64,000 nucleotides of DNA, from contig CM075770.1 in NCBI GenBank assembly GCA_037974665.1, positions 1,748,501 to 1,812,500 on the forward strand, in the 5' to 3' direction. Position numbers and translations under genes: made by a program. Under the pieces are notes generated by a model, which saw only the letters and a program-made list of their open reading frames with translations, was not told the origin of the DNA and did not search any database. The DNA comes from Ehretia macrophylla (lineage: Eukaryota > Streptophyta > Magnoliopsida > Boraginales > Ehretiaceae). Positions 25,065 through 36,804 of this stretch are shown piece by piece (positions within the stretch are counted from its first letter, which is position 1; the number at the start of each line of letters is the position of its first letter).

Positions 25065-28000
25065 TGTCACGGCCCGGGACCAAGACCCGCGGAGGTTAAG
25101 GTCGGAGCGCAACGTGTCAACCAACTTAATACCTGTAAGGGCATCGATTAACAACCTAGCATGCATTTTGTATTTTTTTTTTTTTTTTTTTATCCCACAA
25201 GTATCTTCAAAAGAATGCTCTTGGCATTTGGCACTAAAAGGCCACAACAAACTGTTTCATAATTAAAAGACTTAGCATCCCTGTTTGTACTTTATACGTG
25301 GCTAAATACTGACATCTAGGCCTCAAAAGATTGGTAATCAAACTTAGTATGTAGTAATAGTCCAAAAGAATATTACATAACACAAGGCTATTCGAAAGTA
25401 TATCATCAGTTTATATTAACAAGCTATGTCTTCTACACAAGCATGGAGATCAACAAAAGCAGAAGTCAGTCTCATCACATAAAGCCTCTTCGCCCTTAAC
25501 CTGAACAGTTGGCTTGGCCTCGGTCTCACCTGTAAGTATTAGAAAGAGGGGTGAGCTAGTCCTGCGTATAGCTCAGTGAGGATGAGAAATGAAGGTTTTC
25601 ACAAAGATTTTATTAATTCGAAATCTTCTTTATAAAACCGTGCTATGCATATAATTCACCTAGTTAAAGCGTCAAGTATAACAAATACGGAATAGTCAAA
25701 ATCTTATTCAAGTAACTCTACACTCCGAGGACCTCGAGGGACCTAGCGAGAGTAGAAACCATGTAGTAAAAGGATACAATATCACGAACTTTGTTGGAGA
25801 TGGTCAATCTCAAGCTTTCTTGTCAAATCATCTTCATCACACCAATTAAGGGTGGCATTTCAGAGGCGACCTGTTACACTGATCAAGAGAATACTCTGGG
25901 GGCAACCCATGAGAAGGGTACTCCGGAGGCAACCCATATACATGACAACCAATAGGGCACTACGAAGGCAACCCATGAAGACGATACTCCGGAGGCAACT
26001 CCTAACACATCAATCAAGAGGGCACTACGGAGGCAACCCGTGAAGAGGGTACTCCGGAGGCAACCCATAAACACACCAATCAAGAGGGCACTACGGAGGC
26101 AACCCGTGAAGAAGGTACTCCGGAGGCAACCCATAAATACACCAATCAAGAGGGTACTACGGAGGCAACCCATGAAGACGGTACTCCGGAGGCAACTCCT
26201 AACACATCAATCAAGAGGGCACTACGGAGGCAACCCGTGAAGAGGGTACTCCGGAGGCAACCCATAAACACACCAATCAAGAGGGCACTACGGAGGCAAC
26301 CCGTGAAGAAGGTACTCCGGAGGCAACCCATAAATACACCAATCAAGAGGGTACTACGGAGGCAACCCGTGAAGAAGGTACTCCGGAGGCAACCCATAAA
26401 TACATCAATCAAGAGGGCACTACGGAGGCAACCCGTGAAGAAGGTACTCCGGAGGCAACCCATAAACACACAAATCAAGAGGGCACTACGGAGGCAACCC
26501 GTGAAGAAGGTACTCCGGAGGCAACCCATAAATACACCAATCAAGAGGGCACTACGGAGGCAACCCGTGAAGAAGGTACTCCGGAGGCAACCCATAAACA
26601 CACCAATCACACCTCATTAATTTGTGGAATATACAGGCACCATTTGGAGGACAACAAGGAGGTTGTCTCCGTCAAGCATGCTCAAACATATACATGATCC
26701 GAACTTAATTGAGCATACTTGTCAAATAACTAATTAGACATGTAAACATCTTGCATTTAATAATCATAAGACACAACGTGGATGGCAACAAGGAAGTTAC
26801 TTTATTATACAAGTGTGTAACCGTGTAGCGACTTCATACGAGCATATATTCATAAGGCATTATAAGAACATATATTCATTTCATTTATCAGTTTGAAAGC
26901 AATTAAACTTTCACGGGCAGCCAAGTAATCATGTTCAAAATAAGCCATAGAATATCTTTTAACAATTCACAATAGGAGGTCAACAAAGTAGTTGCCTCTG
27001 GATACACGTATGATCATATATCGGCAAGTAAACATACGAAACATGCTTTGACATGTAAATCCACTTGTATAGCACCTAGAAGCATATGAACATTTAATGG
27101 GCAGCCAAGTAACACCATATAAAACAAGTCGTATAACTCAATTTAGTTCACATTCCAAGTGTTAAGGACATACGAGCATGCTACGACAATTTACACAAGA
27201 GCGGGTGCAAGAATAGTTAACTTATCAACATGCAATCATCGAGAATCGTGCTTAGAGCTATAAGGACAATTCCGGGCAGTCCATTAACATTCCTCAACAT
27301 CAATTATAAGATGCACAAGAGTGGTTTATGACTTGGGAGTCTACGTAGCCATTAGGGTTTACAAGGACCATACTTGGATGTAGGTTTAGTTTGCTAAGAA
27401 CCATAAGAATCACCTAAACCATTTCATGCATACTTAGAGATTATTGGACAGCCTACTAACAACTCAAATGAATTCATTTAACCATAGGTTAGTCACTTAG
27501 CAAGTATGCATAAGTAATAGGGCCTCAATTTCATGCTTACCCATACGATTAGGCAATAATCAGTCATGTAATGAACTTAAGTTATGCATCAACCAAATTA
27601 AGCAATCTCAACCAACCAAAACAGTCCATGTAACTTCTAATTTCCACAAGTCCAAGCATTCAATACCTCAAAGTACAATTACAACACGATTTAAAGCAAG
27701 TTTCAAAACAAAACCTCACTGCAAAAGCCTATTTTTCCTCATTCGTTTAGCTAAGCAAACAAGCTCCAAATTTAGTGAATCAAATTTCAATTTGAAGCTT
27801 AACAAGTGATTTAAATCTAGGAACAAACCTTGCTGAATTTCGAGTTCGGACTTAGGAGTTATGACCAAAACCGTGAGACCACGCAAATCTGTCCAGTTTC
27901 ATACACATTTCGGTATTTGCCATTTTTGGGGGCTTTAAACTCAAAATTAGCCTTAGACTATTTCTGCAAGATATGTTCAAAACTGAAAAATATAGTGAAT

Positions 28001-28963
28001 CACCAAGTTTCATGTATTTTTGACATCATTTTCTAGGTCAAAAACATTTTGTTCTAATTGGATAGAGAGTTGCCAGAAACATAACTTCATATTTCCAAGT
28101 TATCCAGATTTAGATACATCACGATTTTTGACCATTTTGGATGTCTTAAAGTCAAAATTAGACTTAGCCTATTTCTGCAAGATATGTTCAAAAATGAAAA
28201 ATCTAGTGACTCACCAAATTTCATACATTTTTAACATTGTTTGCTACCTTAAAAGTGCTCCGAATAGAAGGGTCAGTAGGTTATCCGGGATTTTCAGAAA
28301 TGTTCAAACTTAACTTCTTGGCTTCTAAGCATGCAAAACTAAGTGAACACCTATACATACATGCTCATGAATTTCAAAACATTTTAGAAATCAGTTTAAA
28401 CCCTCACTTTTGCAATAGATAGAAATGAGAGAAAATTGATTGGAAATGGTTGAAGAGTTTGGAAATGGCTTGCTTCTACTTCTCTCTTCCTCTCTTTCTT
28501 CTTCTTCTTCTTCTTTCTCTCTTCTTCTTGGAAAAATCATGTAGTATGTGTAAGTGTGTGTTGTAGGATATTAGTGTGTGTAGATGGTGTAGTGTGTGTT
28601 GATGGGTGAGTGTGTATTGGTGTGTGTTTGTGTGTTTAACTTGGATGAGACCAAATAGTGTTAGGATATTTTGTTATTTTACTTTAGGATGAGAGTGCCC
28701 TTGAGCTTGCTTGCGTATTACTAGTTTGTCATTCTAGTGTTAATTCTAACTACCTGGTTACTAATCTTAGCTCCATAATGTTAAATAATTTCCCACGACT
28801 CCTAAAATATTTTGTTGTACGTTAAACAATGATATACACGTAATTCGAGGTAAACATACATAAACCTATTTAACAGCATATAAAACACGTCAAATGCATA
28901 TAAAATGATTTAATTATGTATGACATGACCTAATGCACATGTGGTTTTGGGTCGGGTCTTACA
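25065..28963 (+). mobile_element. 3.9-kb solo-LTR-like element inserted in the Copia
   Basis: The insert starts TGTCACGGCCCGGGACC and ends GGGTCGGGTCTTACA, so it has TG...CA termini. It is flanked by the 5-bp duplication AGCTC (25060-25064 and 28964-28968). It holds no primer site, polypurine tract or retroviral-type domain. This fits a solo LTR of a large-LTR Ty3/Gypsy lineage (inference); a non-coding derivative of such an element is the alternative. Inside are the 66-bp array (25852-26612), two diverged copies of a segment about 211 bp apart (near 27840-28050 and 28050-28260), a CTT microsatellite near 28497-28515 and a GT-rich run near 28540-28640. Confidence 0.8.
25852..26612. repeat. 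66-bp tandem array with higher-order structure
   Basis: The unit is 66 bp and is built of two related half-units of about 30 and 36 bp, each containing CGGAGGCAACCC. A higher-order period of 197 bp is visible between 26040 and 26237, marked by a variant segment ending AACTCCTAACACATC. Because 66 is a multiple of three, frames stay open on both strands, which explains the arginine-rich ORFs; I do not regard them as genes. Confidence 0.9.
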
Positions 28964-29866
28964 AGCTCTCTCTCAAAAATTCTCAATCAAGGATCTTGGC
29001 AACATTAATTATTTCTTGGGCATTGAGATTACACCGTGCCCTTCAGGACTGATTCTTTCTCAACAAAAATATGTGCGCGACTTGCTTCCAAAGTTTCAAA
29101 TGGATGGAGCTAAAGAATCTGTTTTCCTAGCAAGTACCACCTCACGCCTCACTCATGATGATGGTCCACCACTTATAAATGCCACTCAATACAGGAGTCT
29201 TGTTAGGGGATTCCAATACTTAGCTTTTACTCGTCCTGATGTTGCATATACAGTAAACAAATTAGCTCAGTTCATGCACTCTCCTAAGGAATCTTATTGG
29301 GTTGCTGCTAAAATATTACTCAGGTACTTGAAGCACACCATTCACTACGCGCTACTCATTCAAAAAACAAGCCATCTCTCAATCACTGCATACTCCGATT
29401 CTGACTGGGCTGGGAATCGCGATGATTACACTTCTATCTCTACCTACATAATTTTTCTTGGGGCTACTCCAGTGTCTTGGTGCTCTAGAAAACAACGGAC
29501 GGTGGCTTGCTCGTCCACTGAAGCAGAGTACAGGGATGTTGCCTCTACTACTGCTGAAGTATGTTGGCTCATAAATTTATTGCAGGAGCTTCATTTTGCA
29601 CCGTGTAAGCCTCCTAGATTGCTTTGTGACAATATTGGTGCCACCTACTTATGTGCAAATTCAGTCTTCCACTCTAGAATGAAGCACCTAGCCTTGGATT
29701 ATCACTTTGTGCGAGACAAAGTCTCAAGCGACTCCTTAATTGTCGCACATGTGTCGACTCACAATTAGTTGACTGATGTTCTTACCAAGCTATTGCCCAA
29801 GCCGAGATTCTCTGCACTTCGATCCAAGATAGGTGTTGCCAATAGCTCCACCTTCTTGCAGGGGCA

Positions 29867-30104
29867 TATTAGAGAAGACACTAGCACCAGAATGACTCAA
29901 AACAAACAAGCTCAACCGTCAAGCCAATCATTCAAATAGATTAGGATGAGATTGTCTTACTGCATTATCGTGATACAAGAGTGTTTTTTGTATATTCAAA
30001 ATTACATTTGAATTATATCTTATCATCTGTGTAAGTTGTATTTATATGTGCAAAATACAAGCAATACAATTATCTAGTTCTTCCACCCAAACTTTGTCTC
30101 TATA
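29867..30104 (+). repeat. 3' LTR of Copia element
   Basis: A 238-bp partner of the 5' LTR, preceded by a purine-rich GCAGGGGCA tract and followed by the target duplication ATATT at 30105-30109. Confidence 0.92.
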
Positions 30105-30271
30105 ATATTTTTTAAAGTACAATATTGCCCTCAAATTTTTTAAAAGCTTAATATTGTCCAATATAGGCCAAACAATCTCCAACTTTTGTTCAACAACACG
30201 TTTAACCAAAATTTTACTTCAAAAACTCTACAGGTCAAAAGTTAAAATTTGACAGTTAGGCCAAACAGAGC

Positions 30272-30585
30272 CTGAATCTACATCAATTATGTTGGAAAAT
30301 GCATTGTTTGAAAATGTGGACGGAAAAAAAGATTCACTACATTATGATATTCAAAAATAAAAAATAAAAAAAAAATAGGTTGAAATGTTATAGTTAGTTT
30401 TTCTTTTGTGTATCCTTCATGGTAAAATGATTAAATTACCTAAGATACGCTAGAAATTACTCATTAAAATCTCATTCACGATTGGTTCGCAAAATTATCG
30501 TATTTTACATTCAATGAATATGAGCTCAATTCAATTTAGCAAAAAATAAATAAAAATATGAGCTCAATTCACTAACTTATAGCAT

Positions 30586-30630
<45 letters not shown>

Positions 30631-31266
30631 CACCAAACTATATAAACTAACCTCGATTACAGTTTTGATCCATATTTATTCGATAAACAAATGAAATCAA
30701 ACTTCAACAAAACTATCAAAGTTGATAAGAAATCAAACGTTAAAATCTTCTTAATGTTTGATTCGATTCGATTCATTTATCATCCTATCATTACATGAAA
30801 GTACTTACTCGCTAATCTCTTTTATCAGTAAAAGAGAAAAATAGTAAAATTGTCTAGAGAACATAATAAATATAATCTTAAGATTTGGTCAAGTAGAACA
30901 TTATGGCACACCAAATATTACACAATATCTCCACTTGGGAAATCAGTAACAAACTATACAACCTAGGAGGAGGATTAGAAAATTAATCTATCGAAAGAAG
31001 ATACAAACAACATTTACGAGCCAAAAAGCCTAAGACATAATTTGCTCAAGATATGATCAAATTAACTTGTACGAACTGTAATGAAACTAATAAGCATCGT
31101 ATTTCATGAATAACAAAACTGATTTCTTATGAAATTGTATTTTTTTAGATGTATAACTGCTTATAAAAGAATCACAACATCAAACTCAAAAATCATTTAT
31201 GAGTTCATCTTGTAGACAAACAAATATGCCATACGAAATGCCAATACTTAAAAGAAATATAATATT
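30272..31266. other. Spacer with long TA microsatellite
   Basis: AT-rich DNA with no gene seen. A (TA)n tract of about 19-20 units runs at 30589-30627. Nothing else is recognisable before the MITE at 31267. Confidence 0.6.
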
Positions 31267-31513
31267 GGGTGAAATGCTCCAAACTTTCAGTTTGTCAAAA
31301 GTATAGCAGACCCCCTTGAGGTTTCAAAACTTCTCATATCTCCCCTATGTTTTTTTTTAAATAAGCACTTTACTAACTTTGACAGAAACATGACTTTGGG
31401 GGTGTATATACTAGTTCAAAGACCACAAAGGAGGTATTATGGAGTTTTGAAATCACAAAGAAATTCAATACACTTTTGATAAACCACAAAGAGAATTTGA
31501 AGTGTTTCACCCC
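31267..31513. mobile_element. MITE with long inverted ends, about 247 bp
   Basis: GGGTGAAATGCTCCAAACT at the left faces an imperfect inverted copy at the right (reverse complement GGGTGAAACACTTCAAATT). The symmetry can be followed for about 90 bp per arm. The element is AT-rich and non-coding. The target duplication is not clear. Confidence 0.65.
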
Positions 31514-31599
31514 ATAGTTTTTTTTTGTCAAAAAAATAAATATAATTGAAATGAAGTAAAACTTCATAAAATATAATTATATCTAACATATCCATATGA

Positions 31600-32650
31600 T
31601 CATAAGGCTATCCTTACCAGATTCTCTAAATCACGAGTCTCTATTTTACAATTTAGAGACTTTTAATAAAATAGAGACCTTATCAAAGATTATAGTTACT
31701 TTTTGGGTCTTTAAAAATTTTCCAACCACATTGATTTTTGGATCTCTATTTTAGAGACTCTATTAATTTTTTAACATAATATAATTTTGTGCTACTTTTT
31801 CGTGTATTTTTAGTACTGATTTTTTTTTTACGAATATTTCAACCTAAAAATTAATTAATTCCTATAACGATTATATTTTGACAAATATTTTAATTTAAAA
31901 AGCTTATTTTAAATGAATAAAATTACATAAAATATAAACTTAAATAATATAAAGAAAAAATATTCAAAAAAAAATTTAAATAAATAAGATTACTAAAAAA
32001 AGGGCAATAAATGCTTTTTTTACAAAAAAAAAAAACTGTTTAAAAAAATATATATAAATATATATATATATAAACAAACCCTACTCCCCTCCCCACTTTC
32101 ATTTTCCCTCTTCTTCACTTCCACCACTGCCGCCACCCCCTCCCCTTCTTCAATCACGACATCACCACCATCACCACTCCCACCCCTCCCCAAGGCATCA
32201 GCGTTGCCACCCCCTTCCCTACGGCATCACCACCTACCCCCTACCCCACCCCACCCCAAGGTATCAGTATCGCCACCCTTTTCCCCACGTGATTTTTCTG
32301 TTTTTTTTCCCTGAGTATTTGAACGTTGAAGGTGAACGTTGCCAACGTCTACCTTCAACGGCTAACAAATGTGTGGCTGAACTATTTCTGTTTTTTTTTT
32401 TTTTTTGGAACAGTCTATCATCTGATAGATATTGGAGACTTTGCTACAGTGAGTCTTTAAATTTACTATTTTTTTTTGCAGACTTGCTATTTTTTATTAT
32501 TTTAGTCTTTTAAAAAAAAATTCCTTTTTGGATCTTTAAACTATTTGTTGTGGTTGAATTTTTATATATTAGAGCCTCTAAAAAGTATTATAATTACACT
32601 TCAGAGTTTCTAGTAAAGAGAGCCTAAAGATTAGCAATTCTTATTAGGTT
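31600..32650. mobile_element. Degenerate long-inverted-repeat element upstream of the TMN gene
   Basis: Arms of roughly 150-200 bp are related by inversion. The left arm reads ATTATAGTTACTTTTTGGG and CCAACCACA; the reverse complement of the right arm reads ATTATAATACTTTTTAGAGG and CAACCACA. Between them lies a C-rich, strand-asymmetric core (about 32080-32290) with an internal repeat of CAAGG(C/T)ATCAG followed by GCCACCC. No transposase frame is seen. The boundaries are approximate. Confidence 0.5.
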
Positions 32651-32734
32651 GATTACCAAACACGTCTTCCCTCCAAATAAACCAAAACGACACCGTACTC
32701 GTACCACTATAATACTCTAGCAGTGTGTGTGTGT

Positions 32735-32751
32735 GTATATATATAATATAA
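32735..32751 (+). promoter_or_regulatory. TATA box of TMN gene
   Basis: TATATATATAATATAAAA lies about 90 bp upstream of the start codon at 32840. It is followed by a pyrimidine patch (CTCTCTCTCTTTCTTTCTC near 32780), a common plant core-promoter arrangement. A short GT run precedes it. Confidence 0.6.
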
Positions 32752-32839
32752 AAAGGAGAGCTGAGTAAAGTCAAGTCCTTTCTCTCTCTCTTTCTTTCTC
32801 ACGCTCTCCACCGGATCATATCGGATCGGATCGGGTCAA

Positions 32840-35800
32840 ATGATGGGTCGCCGAAATCAGGGTCGGGTCGCCGCCGTCCTCATCTCGCTTCTGTTTCTGA
32901 TCTCGTCTGCACACTCCTTCTACCTCCCCGGCGTTGCTCCTCGTGATTTTCAAACCGTAACTCCCCTCTCCTCTCAAACACACACACACACACACATATA
33001 TATATGTATATATACACGTATGTGTATGTATATTTGTGTTATATATGTATATTTATAATTATTAGATCTACTGGTCGTTTTACTAATTGTCGGAGAAAAT
33101 ATTTATAGGTGTATTTATTTATATGCATATGTATGTGTATGTGTGTGTATATATATACATATATCTATGTAATCGTATTAGATCTACTGATCCATATGAC
33201 TGATGTTCAGATAACTTTGTTTGATTACAGGAAATACTTTTGATTTTTATTGTGAATTTATTTGTCCGGTGCAGATGTGGATCTAGGGTTTTAATTGGGA
33301 TCTATTGATGAAATTTTCATTTTTTGTGTGTTTAATTGGATCGATTTTTTTTTTTTGTGTGCGTGTGTGTGTAGCCAGGTGTCAGTTAATGTGATTGTTC
33401 TTTTAGCTATTGAAGATATAGTTTCGTGTATTTAATATTTGAATTCTTATATGGCGATGATTGTCAGACTCTAGTGTTTGCAGATTGTGCGTTTGTGTTT
33501 TTGTATGTGATTTGCTGATAGTTTATTTCTATCAGTGTAAGGGGAATGAGCGGTATAACAATGCATGTCATAAGATTAATAGTGATATATGTGTGTGTGT
33601 GTGTGAGAATTGGTTGTTAACATCAAGCTAATCAGGATTCCGGAGCTCATACTAATACATTTTGTTAAAAATCTGAATCCTTTAGTAGTTAGTACTCATT
33701 CTGTGGTTGAGAGCTTGGCATAAGTACAAGTGAGACTGATCTTTTCTATGTAATGTGCTCATATGTTCCTAGTCTTCTTCTGCTATAAAGGGGCGTGATT
33801 GTTTGCGTTTGGCGATGGTAATCTAACAATAAATGGAAATTAATGAATTAAATCAAGGATGGATGACAATGATGTTATCGACACGTTGAACAACAGAAGG
33901 AGCATTAATTTCGCTTTCCTCTTGTAGTTTGGAGTTAAAGATATGGATACGTCAATGCTTTTAGGAATGTAGACATGTGGTGAGGATGAAAATTATAGCT
34001 ATAGTCCAAATCACGTTACTCCGCGTTAGTGGGGGTAGAATATTCTGTCATTTAGAGCATAAAGTTTGCTGATAGAAATTTTGGACTGTAGTAAAATGTC
34101 AATTTTGTTGATTCTTTCTGGACAGTTCTGTATTTGTTTCCAATTACTTGAAAATCATTTAAAGATGTTATGTGAACTAGATCTGTTTCTCTCTTTATCG
34201 GTTACCTGTTATGAGGTCTAACACTTTATCCTTGGCTTCTGTTTTTAAGGGCGATCCACTTAATGTGAAAGTGAACAAGTTGTCTTCTACAAAGACGCAA
34301 CTTCCTTATGACTACTATTACTTAAATTACTGCAAGCCGACTAAAATTGTGAATAGTGCCGAAAATCTAGGGGAGGTTCTTCGAGGTGACCGCATAGAGA
34401 ATTCAGTTTACACTGTAAGCACAAGGACATTTTCACATGGAAACCAGATCTTTTATCTATATTCTTTTTGCCTGAGTGGATACAACTTTTGCTAATAAAC
34501 ATCTACTTTTTGTGGACGTTAAATAGTTTCATATGAGAAATGAGCAATCATGCACGGTGGCTTGCCGAGTGAAGCTTGATGCTGAGTCCGCGAAGAACTT
34601 TAAGGAGAAGATTGATGATGAATACAGAGTGAACATGTAAGTGTTTCATTAGTTTGCTGCTCCATTATTTCAGAACACTTGTGATGTATTTATAAATTTA
34701 TGATTGATGGGTTTTGTAAATTAAAGTAGCTGTTGCCTCTTGTCCGTGCTTTGTGCGTAGCAATAATTTGCTAGATTTCTTTGTTTTATATCAATATCTG
34801 AAATGTGGATGCAGGATCCTGGATAACCTTCCAGTTGCTGTTATGAGACAAAGACGGGATGCCAGTCAAGCGATCACTTACGAACATGGATTTCGTGTTG
34901 GGTTCAAGGGGAATTATGCAGGGGTAAGTTGCATTCGGAAAATTCCCTATTGTTTTCAGGAGGAGGATTGTTCTTCACTGGCTTATTAGATGCTCACTAA
35001 ATTGCTTTCATCATTTATGCTTTTATTTGCTTATGCAGAGTAAAGAGGAGAAGTATTTCATTCATAACCACTTGAGCTTCAGAGTCATGTACCATAAGGA
35101 TCCTGAAACCAATTCTGCGCGAATTGTTGGGTTTGAAGTCAATCCATACAGGTTCTTTGCTTTTGACTTGCATTCTGTCATTGAGATATGCTCTATTTTC
35201 TTCAGTTTTTTGTTCCATTTGCCTTCTTAATTTTGAAAATAGAAGTTCCTTCAGAATAGTTGCCTTAAAAGGAGAAAAAAATGAAAACTTTAATTTAAGA
35301 ACAAGATGAATAGCAACTTGCCATGAAGCCTTGAAGGTGCTCTAGTAATTTGGAATTGGTTGTCTGCTTATTGAGATATTTTCTCATTCAACTTTTACGA
35401 ACAGTATTAATCATGAGTACAAGGAATGGGATGCGAAGAACCCTCAGTTGACAACATGCAATGAGAAGACCAAAAATTTGATCCAAGGGAGCACTGTTCC
35501 CCAGGAAGTAGAGACAGACAAGGAGGTTGTATTTACGTATGATGTAACATTTAAGGTATTCATGCGGAACCCTTAAATCTACTGTTGCTCCTTTTGCACA
35601 ATTTTTTAATGCTGATGTATGGTCGGTTTACTGCTTATTTTCTCAGGAAAGTGATATCAAATGGGCATCACGTTGGGACACTTACCTCTTGATGAATGAT
35701 GACCAGATCCACTGGTTCTCCATCATAAATTCTCTTATGATTGTTCTCTTTTTATCTGGTATGGTTGCCATGATCATGATGAGAACTCTGTACAAAGATA

Positions 35801-36804
35801 TTGCAAACTATAATCAATTGGAAACACAAGATGAAGCTCAGGAAGAAACCGGTTGGAAACTTGTTCATGGGGATGTTTTTAGGGCACCAATTAATTCTGG
35901 GTTACTATGTGTTTATGTTGGAACTGGTGTTCAAATCTTTGGCATGACACTTGTTACAATGATTTTTGCACTGCTGGGATTCTTATCACCTTCGAACCGA
36001 GGAGGGCTTATTACTGCCATGGTTCTCTTATGGGTCTTCATGGGTCTAGTTGCTGGCTACACCTCTTCACGTTTGTACAAAATGTTCAAGGGCATGGAGT
36101 GGAAGAGGATCACTTTGAAAACTGCTTTCATGTTCCCTGGTATATTATTTGCAGTTTTCTTTGTACTGAATGCTATCATCTGGGGAGAGCAATCTTCTGG
36201 AGCAGTACCTTTTGGAACCATGTTTGCTCTTGTGTGTTTATGGTTTGGAATTTCAGTACCACTGGTGTTCGTCGGAAGTTATTTGGGATATAAAAAGCCA
36301 GCAATTGAAGACCCGGTGAAGACAAACAAGATTCCAAGGCAGGTACCTGAACAGGCGTGGTACATGAAGCCAGTCTTCTCTATACTTATCGGAGGCATTC
36401 TTCCATTTGGTGCTGTATTTATCGAACTGTTCTTCATATTGACGTCCATATGGCTGAATCAGTTTTACTACATCTTTGGCTTCCTCTTCATAGTCTTTGT
36501 GATCTTGATAATTACCTGCGCGGAGATAACAATCGTGTTATGCTACTTCCAATTGTGTAGCGAAGACTATCATTGGTGGTGGAGGGCTTACCTGACTGCT
36601 GGCTCTTCTGCTCTCTACCTTTTCCTTTACTCTATTTTCTACTTCTTCACCAAGTTGGAAATCTCAAAGTTCGTTTCAGGCATTTTATACTTTGGTTATA
36701 TGTTGATCGCATCTTATGCCTTCTTTGTGCTGACGGGAACGATTGGCTTCTACGCTTGCTTCTGGTTTGTGCGGAAGATCTATGCATCTGTGAAGATCGA
36801 CTGA
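32840..36804 (+). CDS. TMN: Transmembrane 9 superfamily (EMP70/TMN) protein
   Basis: Nine-spanning endomembrane protein of the Golgi and endosome family known as nonaspanins, with roles in trafficking and sorting. Exons: 32840-32956, 34250-34414, 34527-34636, 34815-34923, 35039-35151, 35405-35555, 35647-36804. They total 1923 nt, or 640 residues, the usual family length. A signal peptide (about 1-26, ending AHS) precedes the lumenal domain with the family motifs [22 protein letters not shown] and GFEVNPY. The long last exon encodes all the membrane segments, beginning near residue 275. The C-terminus KIYASVKID contains the KxD/E-type Golgi-retention motif described for this family. It resembles the TMN8-12 group (inference from sequence style). 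All introns are GT-AG and no break was found. Confidence 0.94.
32957..34249 (+). other. Large first intron of TMN gene
   Basis: A 1293-bp GT-AG intron, a common place for regulatory sequence in plant genes. It contains CA and TA dinucleotide tracts near 32979-33016 and 33120-33165 and GT runs near 33355 and 33585-33605. No separate gene is seen. Confidence 0.7.

Larger units (their letters stand above)
21472..30104 (+). mobile_element. Ty1/Copia LTR retrotransposon, broken fossil
   Basis: Fossil Copia element of about 4.7 kb plus a nested 3.9-kb insert. The parts occur in Copia order: 5' LTR, initiator-Met-type primer site, gag with a CCHC knuckle (about 22655-22700), protease (about 22785), integrase (about 23170-23750), reverse transcriptase (24450 to the nested insert) and RNase H (29390-29760). 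A purine-rich tract near 29860 and the 3' LTR follow. A 5-bp target duplication ATATT flanks it. The short LTRs and total size fit an Ale-like lineage (inference). The copy carries several disabling changes besides the insertion. The LTRs differ at about 10 of 238 sites, which suggests an age of the order of one to three million years under usual plant rates. Confidence 0.93.
21239..30271. mobile_element. Small TIR element (MITE) split by a Copia insertion
   Basis: GCTCTGTTTGGCCTA at 21239-21253 is the exact inverted complement of the right end at 30257-30271. The two arms (21239-21471 and 30110-30271) make an element of about 395 bp once the Copia copy between them is removed. There is no coding capacity. 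A clear target duplication was not found, which suggests an old insertion, so the superfamily (hAT- or PIF-like) is not assigned. Confidence 0.6.

Noticed and set aside
25852-26612. Array looked superficially like a CRISPR array
   Set aside because: The units are contiguous with no unique spacers, there are no cas genes, and the host is a plant nuclear genome.
26040-26620. Long arginine-rich ORFs on both strands (RRQP repeats and CLRSTFFTG repeats)
   Set aside because: They are a by-product of a 66-bp repeat, a multiple of three, inside an LTR-like insert. Open frames on both strands with identical periodicity and no start context argue against genes.
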